Shown here piece after piece: positions 21,868 to 34,278 of a DNA stretch of 64,000 bases. Under the pieces are notes generated by a model. It saw only the letters and a program-made list of their open reading frames with translations, had not been told where the DNA came from and ran no database searches. The DNA is from Lepas anatifera. Its lineage: Eukaryota > Arthropoda > Thecostraca > Lepadidae. The position numbers were made by a program, and so were the translations under genes. Position 1 is the stretch's first letter. Every line of letters begins with the position of its first letter. Location: the NCBI GenBank assembly GCA_034440635.1, contig JAOTON010001525.1:248001-312000 (forward strand), read 5' to 3'.

Positions 21868-22404
21868 ACATGTTCATCGACTTTGTAAGATGGAGACATT
21901 TGACACTCGTAGAAGAGAGCAATCTCCCTCATCGGATGTTGTTGTTGTTTTTTTCTTGAAGTTGTCGAGTTGCTTGGTAATTTCGTTATCAACGTCTGAA
22001 TTTTTGTACCCGTTGTTCACGAGTATTTGCTTACAGCGCTGGAGCTCGAGATGAGTTTCGCCCCAGTCGCTGCAGTACTTGATTGCTCGGTGGATGAAGG
22101 ATCGTATTACACCCTGGGAGTACCGTCCAGGACACTCACTTTTGCCGTTCGTGCACTGTCTTGTGCCACACGGTTTTCGGTAGAACTTAGTCGCCACTCC
22201 TTCGTTTGTTGCTGTGATGTCAATGTCTAAGAATGGTATTCTGTTGTTCGCACTCAGTTCAGTGGTGAATTTAAGGCTGGAGTTGTCTTGCATATTTGTC
22301 CTTATTTCTTGGAGGTGTTTTTCATCTTTTACATCAACAAGGATGTCATCAACGTAGGGATGTATCAACGTAAGGATCAACGTAAGGATCAACGTATGTA
22401 TCAA
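21868..22404 (-). pseudogene. Penelope-like reverse transcriptase fragment with YVDD
   Basis: The minus strand encodes the C-terminal part of a Penelope-like RT: HPYVDDILVDVKDEKHLQEI carries the YVDD catalytic pair, followed by NNRIPFLDIDI, ATKFYRKPCG, and the conserved IRSFIHRAIKYCSDW helix with ILVNNGY. Block order matches the copy at 19863 but the sequence is well diverged, so this is a second lineage. The N-terminal RT is missing beyond the YVDD codons, where a tandem repeat takes over (22348-22425). The C-terminal end runs into a family A insertion, so no endonuclease remains here. It is inactive. Confidence 0.85.
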
Positions 22405-22425
22405 CGTAAGGATGTATCAACTGAC
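22348..22425. repeat. Short tandem repeat of ATCAACGTAAGG
   Basis: Six to seven imperfect 12- to 16-bp units (ATCAACGTAAGG, ATGTATCAACGTAAGG) run up to the RT catalytic codons. Each unit contains the bottom-strand word TACGTTGAT or a variant, the same nine bases that encode Tyr-Val-Asp of the YVDD motif. Confidence 0.85.
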
Positions 22426-23684
22426 ACTGACTTTGAAATGAAGATGTAATGACAATGATAGAATGAGTCAGCGACGAAGCACACCAGGTGTCTATTCTGC
22501 AATTGCTCTCTCAATGTAGCATACAGTCTGTGTTTGCATCAATACCGTATTTTTTCCTCGGGACCAGTGCCGAGTCTAAGGTAGGTGTTGCCGGGACCAA
22601 TCCAACCTGCCGGCGCCGGAGTCAAAGATTTGAAAAAAGTAGAGCTTTGTCTCGACTTCTCCACTTAGGTTCGCTGTAAATGGACAGTGTTTGTTGGGAA
22701 TGGTCGAAATAAAGAAAAGTAAAACAACATCAAAGATATATCACGGAAGCCCCTTTGAAGTTGAAATGAAAATCCTTTGAAGAAATGCAATTTCCGAATT
22801 TTAAAATTTGTCTTTAGGGGTGTGCAAAAAATACTTTTTTGACGGTTTCATAGATCTTAACTCTTCGCCATATTGTTTGATTTTAGCAAAACCAGTACCT
22901 GTTCTACGATATAAAAATGTCAAAAAATCATCAAGAGGCGGATGCAGAAAAGCAGTACAGTGGGACAAGATGCATATTGCCAATGTTTAAAAGGCAGGCA
23001 CATATGTTCCTGGGCTAATGATACTTCTCATATCGCCCAACCCTTATCCGCCCATGCCAAACCTGGGGAGGAATTCTGAATGATATTGTCTCCTTGATAT
23101 GCCTACCAATGAATTCTTCTGTATTGGGTCATGGAACCAAAGGCATGCCCAAGACTCTTGCCCCATTCATTGCACTTAATATGCTAAAATATTCTTGCAC
23201 ATGCGTGAATCCCCCTTGATTTCAATACCTGAACACACCTACGGCACCTTAGTATCATATGATTTAGGGCTTGGAGCATGGTGCGCCTACTTTTGTTCTT
23301 GCGGGCTGTCCTGTAAGCAGTTTTGTTTTCACTCTGCATTATTAGGATGTAATCAAATTTGAAACTACCCTTTTTGAGTTGCTCGAACCAGCTCTCTCTG
23401 AAGTTATACGAATACATAAATGAGCTATCACCAGACATCTAATTTTCATCATTCAAACATTATAACTGCTCTCAATATTGTTACGGACAGCTTTGTTATA
23501 CGAAGAATGCACCGTAAACGATAATACTTGGTTTGGGAACAGATACTCCCTACAAACCGAGCCATACCTCTACCCCTGGTGAACATATGACCTTAAAGCT
23601 TTCAAGAAATCTGCCCAATTTAGTTTTAGAAGTCAAAATTCTTTCAAAGCCTTTCACGAACCATTTTGGAGCCATCACGGATTT
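22426..23684. other. No gene seen
   Basis: About 1.25 kb without a supported gene; short frames on both strands only. The segment 22580-22680 is locally GC-rich but has no exon boundaries I trust. Confidence 0.4.
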
Positions 23685-25539
23685 TTAACACGCGCCCCGC
23701 TGGGCTCCCTGGCATGACGCGCCCCGCTGGGGGGGGCGAATTTTGTCCCCTTCGTATCCCATTTTCCAGGAAAACTAAAGGTAAATTACGGACGGTGTTG
23801 GAAAGCTCTTGACGAGACGAAGATAAAAAATAGAAATCATTTTTATTTAATTTAGGGTCAATATTGAGGTTAGCATAGGTCAAAGAAGGTTTCATAGGCT
23901 TACAATAGGACAGTGTACGTTTCCACCTCTAAATATTTACTCAGCAGAGCTAGAGCAAATATTTATACATCATTGGATTCCTCTCATCGTGACAAATTGA
24001 ATGATTTATAATAAGACCTTTCTAGGTCAAATTGTGAAATTGACCTGACCTTGGGCTAGGTGAGGGTCACAGGGTGACCTGGTATGGTCATGATGCATAT
24101 CAATCGACTCCTAAGCACAATGCAAGCAAAATAAAAACTCATCTCAATTCAGTGAGAAGTTATTGGCAAAATAATCACTAAGCTCCTGTGACCTGACATG
24201 ACCTTTGAGAGGTCATATGGTCAAAACCTCAACTTTATGGTAAAGATCGTGGTAAGAATACACGGTGTGAGGATTTTCAGCTTTATCTAACCAGTACTTA
24301 CTGAAAACTAGCCCTTTCAATTTTTCACCATATACATAATGCGGTGACCAAAAAAATTGACCCCACATTAGGTTAACAATATAAAAATTCCGAGATAGCA
24401 GGTTTGTAGACCCTAATGACCTTATCATATTGTGAAAGTTTAACACGCGCATTGACGGGGGTCTGAGCCACCTTCGCATTGATGGGGAGGGGGCGGGTAC
24501 CCGCCCCCTAAGATCTCGAGAACCACGGTAGGTAGCGAAAAACGGTAAACGGCGTTGGGCTGCCCATCCACTTCTCCATCGAAAACATTTGAACCATTTT
24601 TTGTCAGGTCACATTTAAGGTCACGAGAGGTCAAAACATACCGTCATAGGGATAACATGAAAATTCAGTTTTTCGGCCATTACATCTGAACAGGTAAAGA
24701 TAGAGCAAAACGACTTGAACTATATGAATCCTTTTAGCAAGCCGAATCGAATGATATATAATTTGACCTTGCTAAGTCAAATCAAGGATTTGACCTGACC
24801 TGGGGTCAGGTCAGGGTCAAATTATATAAAATGCATATCATTAGAACCGCAGAGCCCAGGCGAGTCTAATGCAGCTAAAATAAATGCTTTATCACCATCC
24901 GTTACTGAGTTATTCTGTAAAAACCATTTTCCCATGTATTTCCAATGGAGAGGTCATGCCTCGTACCTGACCTTAGGTCATCGATATCAAAAATACCGGA
25001 AAATATTTTAGAGAACTCGGTGGGGCCATTATGTGATGAGTTTCAATCGGATAAGTTCACCCTGCTCCGACTTATGCTATCTTAAACTTTTTTTGAGGTT
25101 GGGTCACTTGACCTGTACTGGTGACCTGACCTGAGATGACCTAACCTTAAGATTTTCACAGAAGTTGTAAAAATGATAAGGGAAAAGGTATACCAAGTAC
25201 GGCGGCGCTACGCGCCGCGGTTTTTCTCCTATCTCCGAAAAACACGAGGGGGGCGGGTACCCACCCCCCGTCAATGCGCGTGTTAAAACTGATCGGTTGG
25301 CAGATGTTTCTTAGGCGCCGCTTCAAACTCGTGATTTTAGGTTTTGAGGTCGAGTCACTTGACCTTGAATAGCTCCTTGACCTGACATGGCCTGACCTAA
25401 AAAATTTGGTCAGATGCGTAAAATTGATCAAAAATAAGGTACTGTAGGTGTCGTTGCTCTGCTTTTCTTCGTTTTTACGTTATCTGAGGAAAACCAGGAG
25501 GGGGCGAATTTCACCTCCCCCAAACGGGACGCGTGTTAA
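23685..25539. mobile_element. Family B TTAA element interrupted by family A
   Basis: The left end is TTAA (23685-23688) then CACGCGCCCCGCTGGGCTCC; the right end is CAAACGGGACGCGTG then TTAA (25536-25539). An uninterrupted relative is at 49720-50546. The order of blocks (GGCATGACGCGCCCC, GTAAATTACGGACGGTGTTG, AGGCGCCGCTTCAAACTCGT) is shared. The inner element occupies 24440-25286. This copy also keeps about 150 bp near 24090-24220 that the other lacks. Confidence 0.85.
24440..25286. mobile_element. Family A TTAA element nested in family B
   Basis: TTAA-CACGCGCATTGACGGGGG at the left and CAATGCGCGTG-TTAA at the right. Removing it and one TTAA gives GTGAAAGT-TTAA-AACTG, the same length as the unoccupied relative near 50293 (GTGAAATTTTCAAACTG). 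The body is very close to 12259-13101 in the same orientation, including ATCTCGAGAACCACGGTAGG and the GGTCA palindrome at 24791. Confidence 0.92.
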
Positions 25540-25794
25540 ATGAAAATAAACACCTGCGCAAGCCATCCCCCTCCCCTGACAGGAAAAGGGTTAAATCACC
25601 TATCGTGGATTGTACATGCTTTGGCATATCTTGACATAGGTATTGGCCGTAAGTAAAAAACAGTGGAAATGATCTAATTCCATTGGTATTTTTTCCTTGG
25701 AAAAAGTTTGAAAGGATGATCGAACCCTTTTACCAGGGCGGTATTTTTTGTGTTGCCAATGTAGAGGTCCTCTGGGGTTCGTCCAGTTTGTACA
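25540..25794. other. No gene seen
   Basis: Short spacer between two TTAA-type elements. It contains GACAGGAAAAGGGTTAA at about 25577-25592, which may be one worn tip of another element. Confidence 0.35.
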
Positions 25795-27205
25795 AGTACC
25801 CACCTCGCCCCCCTAAAATCTCGAGAACCACGCTAGATAACGAAAAACAGAAATCGGCGTTGGGTAGCCCATTCACTTCGCTGTCAATATTTGAACCATT
25901 TTGTCAGGTCACATTTACGGTCACTAGAGGTCAAGACATACCATCATAGTGATAACATAGGGAAAGATTGATAGATGCATTTATTTCCTACATAGCTACG
26001 GCGAAATAACATCAGAGTTCGGCACAAAAGGTGCAGCTTAAGTGTAGGTACCTCTCTCCCATTATACAGTCATCATCACACAAAGGAAAATATTTGCTCA
26101 TAAGCCTACTTAATCAATAGTTACAATCAAAATCGATCAATTCCATCACTCTTCACTTGACCACATGCCGCGGGGGAGCGTCGCTGTTCTTTCGCCGTTC
26201 TCTGCTCGTTCTTTTTTAGCTTCGATGCTGTACCTGGGCTTCTAGGGCGAACCATTGTTATCCCGTTTATGGTGAGAAACTATTTGATTTAAAAGGAAAT
26301 TTTGAAAAGATCGCCCGGCATGCGCGCGCATGACGCCTAATAGTAGCGGTACCGCCGGATTTGCACTGGCGCCGGTCGACTTCGTTGACTTCATATCGAA
26401 CTCGTAATCCCGCGTGCGTGCGCGTCCTTACTCGTCCGTTCGCGTCCCCCCTCCGCACTCATCCTTCCTTAACCCTGACGCCATCCTCCTCTACATATCT
26501 GTTCTTTCCTTTTTTGTAGCGCGTATTTTGTCCTTGTTTATGAATGAATAAATACATGTTACGGCTCTATAACATGTAAATTAAGGTTTTCGGTCATTAC
26601 ACCTGAACAAGTAAAGATTAGCAAAGAATAAGACCATTGAAATCTTCACAGCCAGCCGAATCGAATGATATATAATATGACCTTGCTCGGTCAGATCAGG
26701 TTTAACATGGGATTTGACCTGACCTGGGGTCAGGTCATGATGTAATTAGATCAAAATGCATATCATTAGAACCGGAAAGACAAGGAAAATATAATGTAGT
26801 TAAAATAAACGCTCTCTCACAATTCATTGCTAAGCTACTCAGTTAAAACCATTTTCCCTTGTTTTTCCAATGGAGAGGTCATGGCTTGTACCTGACCTCA
26901 GGTCATCGATATAAAAATATCGGAACATATTTTAGGGAACTCGGTGGGCCCATTATGTGATAGTTTCGAGGGATCAATTCACATTGTTCTGACTTATCCT
27001 ATCTTAAACTTTTTGAGGTCAGGTCACTTGACCTGTGTTGGTGACCTGACCTGAAATGACCTTCCTTTAGAACTTTGACGAAAGTTTTAAAACGATTAGA
27101 GAAAGTTATGACGAGTACGGCGGCGCTACGCCCCGGCATTTTATTCTATCTCCAAAAAAACCGAGAGCGGGGCCGGTACCCGCCCCCCGCTAATGCGCGT
27201 GTTAA
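25795..27205. mobile_element. Family A copy, 5' worn and split by a 610-bp insertion
   Basis: The left part (25795-25958) starts inside the tip at GTACCCACCTCGCCCCCCTA and follows the family to GATAACAT. The family resumes at 26569 (ATAACATGTAAATTAAGG) and runs to GCTAATGCGCGTG-TTAA at 27202-27205. The intervening 610 bp are not family A. Confidence 0.8.
25959..26568. mobile_element. Unclassified 610-bp insertion with ATAACAT flanks
   Basis: It lies between two copies of ATAACAT (25952-25958 and 26569-26575) where the uninterrupted family has one, so this is a 7- to 8-bp target duplication. The tips TAGGGAAAGATTGATAGATG and, in reverse, TAGAGCCGTAACATGTATTT share TAG and a nearby ATGYATTTATT. 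Target size and tips would suit a hAT-like non-autonomous element; no transposase is present. Confidence 0.6.
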
Positions 27206-27229
27206 AGGATACCCCACTGCGCACACATC

Positions 27230-28466
27230 TTAACCCCTTGCCCCGGTGGCGGGTACGAGCAACCTTCGCCCTGGTGGGAGGGGGGCTAAAAAAGACCCAG
27301 ATCTGAAAGACCCCAAGGCTAAGAAAGACCCCACGATCTCAAAAACTAAGAGAGCTAGGAAAAACGCAAAAAGGCAATCGAAAGCTTTTCAAAAATAATA
27401 TAAAAAATAATTCGGCCATTTTTCTTGTCAGGTCAATATCAGGGTCACCAGAGGTCAAAATAGGTCAAAATCGCTAATATGAGGTGTACTAAGAAAACCT
27501 CATATATATATCAGGAACTATGATAGTTAGAAACATTTTTATAATACCATTCGAAAGCTCTTGAGATGTGCTTTCTTTGCAGCGGTATTCAGTTTCGTGT
27601 CAGGTCAAAGCTTAGGGAGCTACAGGTCACTAAATATTAGGCATATTCTTGGGAATGTCAATAGCCACCCATGCATAAGGGCGTTTACTTTTTCGCTAAT
27701 AGCTTCCAAACTAAACAAGATACAGCCATAGTTTATGCACCATTGCAATCCTCTCGTCAATACGAATCGAATGATATATGATATTGCTATGCCAGGTCAA
27801 ATTTAAGAATTTGACCGGACCCAGGTTAACGGTCTGGCCCAACTTGACCTGGTATAGTGATGATGTATATCATTTGATTTCCAGTGACTATACAAACACT
27901 TTGGTGACAAAATAAAAGCTCTATCTTAGTTAATTCAAAATTTATAGAGAAAAACAAAAAAATGCTTATTTGACCTAAGCTGACCTTTTAAAGGTCACAA
28001 GTCAAAATTTTTGGCATCAGCTTCAGAAATGGGCTAAGAGCAAGTCACAACCGATGTTTGAAGTTAATTCCATCCATACTTACTGAGAAAAGCTCGTTTC
28101 GTGATTTTCCCCATGTATTTACAATGGGGAGGTCATGCTCTGAACATGACCTTAGGTCACCAATATCAAAAGTCCCGGAACATATGTTGTAGCTCCAGGT
28201 ACGCCCAATATGTGACATGATTTTGAACTTGATCGATTAACCCTTCTTGTAGTCATGCGGTCGTAAGTATTTTTTGAGGTGAGGTGACTTCACCTGGCCT
28301 GGTGACCTGACCTGATGTGACCTTGAGCCAAAATTTTCAGGAAAGATGTAAAAATGATGAAGGAACAGCTAGACCAGGTTTGGTGGCGCTGCGCGCCGCC
28401 GTTTTTTTGGTCACTTTCGGAAAAACCCGAGGGGTCTAAAAAGACCCCCACCCGGGCGAAGGTTAA
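27230..28466. mobile_element. TTAA-type element with CCTTGCCCCGGTGG tips
   Basis: TTAA (27230) is followed by CCCCTTGCCCCGGTGG, and CCACCCGGGCGAAGG precedes TTAA at 28463-28466, forming inverted tips. The 1.2-kb body has GGTCA-type words throughout and shares the sub-tip block GGTGGCGCTGCGCGCCGCCG with family A (CGGCGGCGCTACGCGCCG), which suggests a common origin. Confidence 0.75.
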
Positions 28467-28511
28467 CACATTTCTAGTGCGCCTTGCCGCACAGTACATA
28501 ATCTAAAAACT

Positions 28512-28513
<2 letters not shown>

Positions 28514-28557
<44 letters not shown>

Positions 28558-28565
28558 ATATATTT
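28514..28565. repeat. (TA)n microsatellite
   Basis: About 50 bp of TA with one CATG interruption near 28551. Confidence 0.95.
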
Positions 28566-29579
28566 GCCTATTTAGCCAGTGGGGTGGCGCAAAATAGTTG
28601 TATATTTGTAATAGTTGCAAAATAGTTAGTCCTGAGGTCGGGTCAAGGTCAGATTAGGTCAACTTGCGTCTATTTCCGACCAAGATTAGTTTTATGATTA
28701 GGTCCTTAGCGATCCTGACACCGCCTTCTCAGCATCATCCTCTGATCCACAGTTGTTTCTGTAAGAAGCATTAAATCATTTTAATGTCCTATTACGCATG
28801 CCCTATTACGTCCACAGCCGCCACCTACATTCACACGTCACATGTGATGAGAGTGAATATACGTGAAGGGGTGGGGTGAACTCTCGGGCTTTTCCGAGTC
28901 GAAGAAAAATGCCAACGGGACTGCTTCCGCACTTGAAACAGTATGTTCTTGATTCATTTCGGAGCTTTTCCTAAGTTTAGTTTATTTTCGGTTATGCTGC
29001 TAAACTAGCTCGCGTGACCTCACCGAATTTTTTGTTGTTAAAATATTCAGTAGTCAGAAAAGGTTTCTGTGGGTGACCCTAAATTTATGTGAAATAATAT
29101 GGTTATCAAATGAGGCAGTTCGTGGGATCGACTTTGTACATCGACGACCTGGTGCCGGGTTAGTGCTGTGACCTCTCCAACGCAATTAACGAAATATTGG
29201 AAAAAATTAGTGATTGTGCGGAAGGAAAGACCAAAACTTGCCTGAAAGTCCCGGAACTCAGTAATGTTGGCAGACATCTTAGTATCAATGGCACCTAGAA
29301 CAAATTTGACTTGTGACCTTTGTGAGTCAGTTTTTGGTTTACCAAGCAGGCTTTTACCGTTCTGTCAGTAATTTTACACGAGCTGTGGACAAGGCTTTCT
29401 TCACGCTACAGTGTATCCCCTGCTATCGTAATTTGATTGTTATGCATTATGAATGTGCCGGATTACGAGGTGGGTGGGAATCACCATGGGGCGGGAAATT
29501 GCCATAGCAATCCTTGCCCCCCTAACTTAGACGTGATTTCAATGGCTCCATCTAAGACCTCATTATATTCCTCTCGTTA
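28566..29579. other. No gene seen
   Basis: About 1 kb with scattered GGTCA words near 28630-28660, otherwise unique-looking. No exon or RNA gene is supported. Confidence 0.4.
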
Positions 29580-29720
29580 CGGTAAATCGAATGGTGAATA
29601 GCATGACCATTGACCATACTAGGTCAAAATGTAAAAATACCCTACCCAAGGTCAGTTCTAGGTCACTATCTTACCTAATATGATTGGTGTATTGACTGAC
29701 TATATATACGTTTGATAGAC

Positions 29721-29783
<63 letters not shown>

Positions 29784-30105
29784 TATTGACCGACCACTGC
29801 AATGACAAAACGAAAGCAATGGTACTAAAATCAAAACTGTATCACCATTGTCTATGAAGTTACCGACCTAAGTCTAAAAACCAGCTTATGCAGTCTCAGA
29901 TGACCTCTCAGAGCTCACGCGTAAAAACGTACATCATGATTCTGGCAAGTGGCCAGTGACACCACTATTTTGAGAATATGATCACGACGCGATGACCCGA
30001 TGAACCATGACCCGATGCTGACCCTAGATCATCGATATTAAAAATACACAGCTCATTAAAAAGTCGTTAAAAAACGAAGGGGGCGAAATTCGCCCCTCCC
30101 CCGGT
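29580..30105. mobile_element. Worn GGTCA-rich TTAA-type element with expanded TA array
   Basis: It starts like the middle of the B-type elements (GGTAAATCGAATGGTGAATA, then GACCATACTAGGTCAAAATG) and ends near GGGGGCGAAATTCGCCCCTC at about 30090. A (TA)n array (29722-29787) lies where relatives have only a few bases (GATGTATATCA). The left tip is missing. Confidence 0.5.
29722..29787. repeat. (TA)n microsatellite
   Basis: About 65 bp of TA, one CATATA interruption at the right end, inside a worn mobile element. Confidence 0.95.
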
Positions 30106-32200
30106 GGTGCAAGTTATGCCAGGAATCCGAGTGGGGCTCGTGGTAAATTTTAAACTGCATCGTATTGCAGCAGCATAAAAAAGCTGTTTGAATGAACAGT
30201 ATGACAATAATGGCTACATAAATTATGATTGTGCTTGAATTATGCATCTTACATATATCTCACACATTTTACACATCTTAAAAACAGTACAAACACCCGG
30301 TGGATATTTATCACCGCAATTGTTTTGCTCTCATTTTATCGAACCGCATATTGGGCAGTCTATTTTCCAATTTTAATGTCTGCAGCCCGGAAGGCTATCT
30401 CTAAGATCTGCTGACCTGATGCATGTCTCTGAATCTTTATACAGGCAATATATATGTTCAAAAGGTAAATGGTGCTGTAAGTTTAATGGCTTTCTTATGT
30501 TTTCATGTTCCTGTCTTGGATACTTTCCCGTGATCAGACATCAGGTGGCTAAAACTCTCCCGTTGCCTCCGCCAAAATTACGTCGAAGGCCATGAAAGAT
30601 ACTGCCGCTGATGTGATCAGTTAAGGCTTATCAGACTTAACTTCCTAACTTTCTGTCCTTAAGGAAAATCTACTCAAGTTGGTCTCTTTCAGCCACACCC
30701 GGGAACCAGCCTGATCAGTTAGTGGCCAGACCACTTAAACAAAATTACTTCCGCGGGGCTCGTGTTTTACGAAGTCTAGACGGCGAATAAATGATGCTCA
30801 TGGCAGAAGGATCATCTTAATACTGGTTTATAAAACACGGTTGTAATGGAAAGCAGCGTTATTTGCGAAGTTGCGGACATTTGTACTTGCGGACATTGCA
30901 AAGTTGGGGTCAATGCAATATAATAGCCTAACTCAATTCGAGCAATTATATGTGAACGCATAACACCTGGAACGCTTGGACACATTGCTTGCTCAACGTG
31001 GTGAATTAGTTTTCTTTGAGCTGGTTATCTCGGCTAGGCTGAGAATAAGACCTTTATATTATGAGTGTTCCGTTTTCTCCCTACCTGGCCACTCATAAGT
31101 GACTTAGTAATCATGTCCAGAATGTTGGCTATGGGATGAGTTATGCATTTTTTAGTTTCCTATTGTAAATACATGGTAAAGATAAACACTAGTGTATATC
31201 AAATCATGTAATTTGTTGCTGAATACAATGGAAAACAGCACGAAATTGGGCATTTTGGGAACACTTGCATCTTTTTCTGTTTTGTTTTGTGTCATCATAT
31301 GGCTCAATTTTTAGGTTAATTCAAATACAAAACTTTATTTAGTGACAAATGATGTGAAATATGTTTTTGTACTGATAGTGTCTGCAATGACGCAGGTTAT
31401 TTGTCCCTTGAAAAGTATGACCACATGCCTGTATTATGGGTAATCTTCGATTATTTTTCTGAAATGCTTAGGACAAAACCTGTGAAATAATAGAAGCAAT
31501 GCTCTTGAATTCCTTTTCCACTTCAGATATATGTTTTTTATTCTTGCACCTGTCCTACATCATTCCCGAAATGGATGCCGTATCGATTATTGTTTCAGAG
31601 CGGTTGACACAAGCCGGTGCATGCAACCAATTGAAACTGTGCTGAACATGGTAAAATAATAGCTACGGGTGCCGCTAAATAGAAACGTCAGCCTTGTAAA
31701 TAGCACGAGAGCATTGTGTGAGGAAGACGAGCCATTAATGAAAATTGGCCGAGCAGAGGGCAGGCAAAAATACCTATGCCCGTATAATGATGCGCATGTA
31801 TGGACGTACATGTTTGTCAGCATAAATTCCTGAGACTTCTTTATTCTCCTACTGACTCAGTGACTTGACCTGCTAGAAGTAGAAGCAATTAACTTCACGC
31901 TCATTCCCGCAATAGCTGATGATTACGTAAGTGGAAAAAGACGGCGTTTCTGCTCGACGCTGGCCCATCAGCAGTAATCGAACGCGCTGATTGGCCAACG
32001 GACTCATTGATTTCTGCTTACGAGATTAGCTGAGGCTGACTTTGCTGGCATTGCCTAGTGAACGTGACTCGGGAGGCGGTGTTCCACGTCTGTGAGGGAG
32101 TTCTGGGAAAGAATTGGTGACGGCGTGCGAGGCTGTGTTAACGTCTCAGTTGAGGTGTGCGGCAAGACTTGACTGCAGGAGAGCTGACCTCTTTAGTCGT
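30106..32200. other. No gene seen
   Basis: About 2 kb of mixed unique sequence, AT-rich, with only short frames. I found no repeat tips, no splice-bounded frame and no RNA gene. This is the longest stretch in the window free of recognisable mobile DNA. Confidence 0.4.
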
Positions 32201-34223
32201 TTAACACGCGCAATGGAGGGAGGTCCTACAGTGCCCCCCCCACCTGTATTTCCAAGGTGGCCGGAGAACTGTTCAGAGCCGGGAAATGTTACATAGCTAG
32301 ACATAGAGAATTGATGAGCGCGTCGATAGCACTGGTCAACAGCCAAAAGGGATCCGGCACGTGAGCACCTGTTTTTACCTATTTCAATTCCGTTGATTCC
32401 AAATTTAGTAACTTTTTTTGCCATCGGACCTGGTTTTTTGACCAGGGCATACCTGGTGTATAGCCCCTACACTTTCCACACACAGTCACGAGCCTAGCCT
32501 TTTGTGGAAAAATCTAGATTAGGGTTGTCAAGAACCCGGATTATCTGCACCCAGACAATGCAGATCATCACTACACATAGGAATTTATTGCAGCGGAAGA
32601 CTGCCTCGCATTCAAGTGCATGACAATTGTACATTGAACAAGGCTTGCGCTAGGTCGCACGAGCTCGCCGGTATTGTAGACCGAGTAGTGACGTCGCAAC
32701 ATTTTATGATGAGGATTTTATGTTAGAGTCACCTCTTTTGAAGGTCAAGTCCAAGTAAAAAGTCACAGGACAAGGTCATGCCACCATTTCAATGTCATTG
32801 GCCCTAGTACCTTCGGTCGGATGACGTCACCTAATATGACGTATATTATATTATGACGACATACGCTAGGTCACTCAATCTTGAGCTCAAGGTCCCAGGT
32901 TCAAGTCAAAGGATATAGATCAAGGCCAAACCTGATTTCTCGCCCCACGGTTGCCATAGTGGTAGTTGCAGTATTCGTTATAAGCAAAATGTAATATTTT
33001 GACGTCAAAAGTCAATGGCCTTGAACGGCCTTGACCTAAAAGTTTCAGATAACATTGTCTCAGACCTTTCCTCAGTTACTTTAGGTCACTTTCTCTCCAT
33101 ATCCGGCTTCTCATCGCATAATCACGGCATTTCCCAATGGCTACCCTGCACATAGAGAATTTGACCTATATGGCCTCGTTTTACCTTGAATATATCGACC
33201 TGGGTCTATGAAAATTGGGTTTACGGTAGAATACCTTAGCCTCTACAAGCACCCAAATGTTCATTTTCCTAGACCTCTTGGGTTTTGCACTATCAATGTC
33301 ACTGATGCCAAGTAGACTTGCACAAAGACGAGACACAGACAAACTGGATCTCAAAATTCTGATCTGATGCGGCATTTCTGCCCCCAGATTCGTGTTCAGC
33401 TCCACAAATTACCCTAGAAACGGACTATTTTGTGTTGGATCTATGACTAAAGCTGAATTTTGTTGATCAGTGTAGGTGAAGGAACTTTGAAAATCAGTGG
33501 ATTTTATTGTTTGTCAATTTTTTCAGTGGACCTATATTTTGAGGTCACCCCAATCGCGCGGTCCCACCAGTTTGCCTGCACTGTAGACCGATTTGTGGCG
33601 TCATAATGCCATACTATTGGAATGTATATATGTATATGTAATGAATACTATTGGAATCCATTTCACGTCACATGAAGGTCAAAGTCAAGATCAAAGACCA
33701 CAGGTCAAGGTCATATCGATATTTTCAAGATCATTGACCCCTGTTTTTTGGTCAGATGGCATTACTCAGTATGACTTATCATATGCTATGACTTCATAGT
33801 TAAGGTTACTCAATGTCGAGGTCAAGGTCAAATATCAAATTAAAGGTATTTGGTCCAGGCCAAACCCTCTTTTCTTGCCCAAAGGCTGCTATAGTGCGAG
33901 TTATAGTGTATGTACGTTATTGGGAAAATGCCATGCCGTGGCGTCATAGGTCGGTAACCTTGAACCTGAAGCTTCTGAGGGTATTGCCGGCTTGTTTCCG
34001 CGTAATCACGGCATTCCCAAACAGGTCCCCAGCTCGGCCCATATTTGACATTTGCGACCTCATTTGACCTTAAAGACGTTGGCCCAGGTTCATAAAAATC
34101 GGGCGTCATGTAGATCGCTGTGACCCCCAGAAACTGTCAAACGGGTGGTTTTTTTTGGGGGTGGGGTGAACTTTAGGACCTCTCTACTGCGGGTTGACGC
34201 CAGACCTCTCCACTGTGTGGGTT
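32201..34223. mobile_element. Family C TTAA-type element, long copy
   Basis: The left end is TTAACACGCGCAATGGAGGG; the right end has tandem tips CTCTACTGCGGGTTGACGCC and CTCTCCACTGTGTGGGTTTT, worn. Blocks match 17943-18871 (TTTCCAAGGTGGCCGGAGAA beside TTTCCGAGGTGGCGTAAGAA; TCGCGCGGTCCCACCAGTTT). It is twice as long because the GGTCA-rich middle is present twice (about 32700-33230 and 33540-34110), a partial internal duplication or a second copy joined to the first. Confidence 0.65.
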
Positions 34224-34278
34224 TTCTTGTCCGTGCGGGAGTTTGTGAGAATTTTAGTGGTATACTTAAAAGCCAGCT

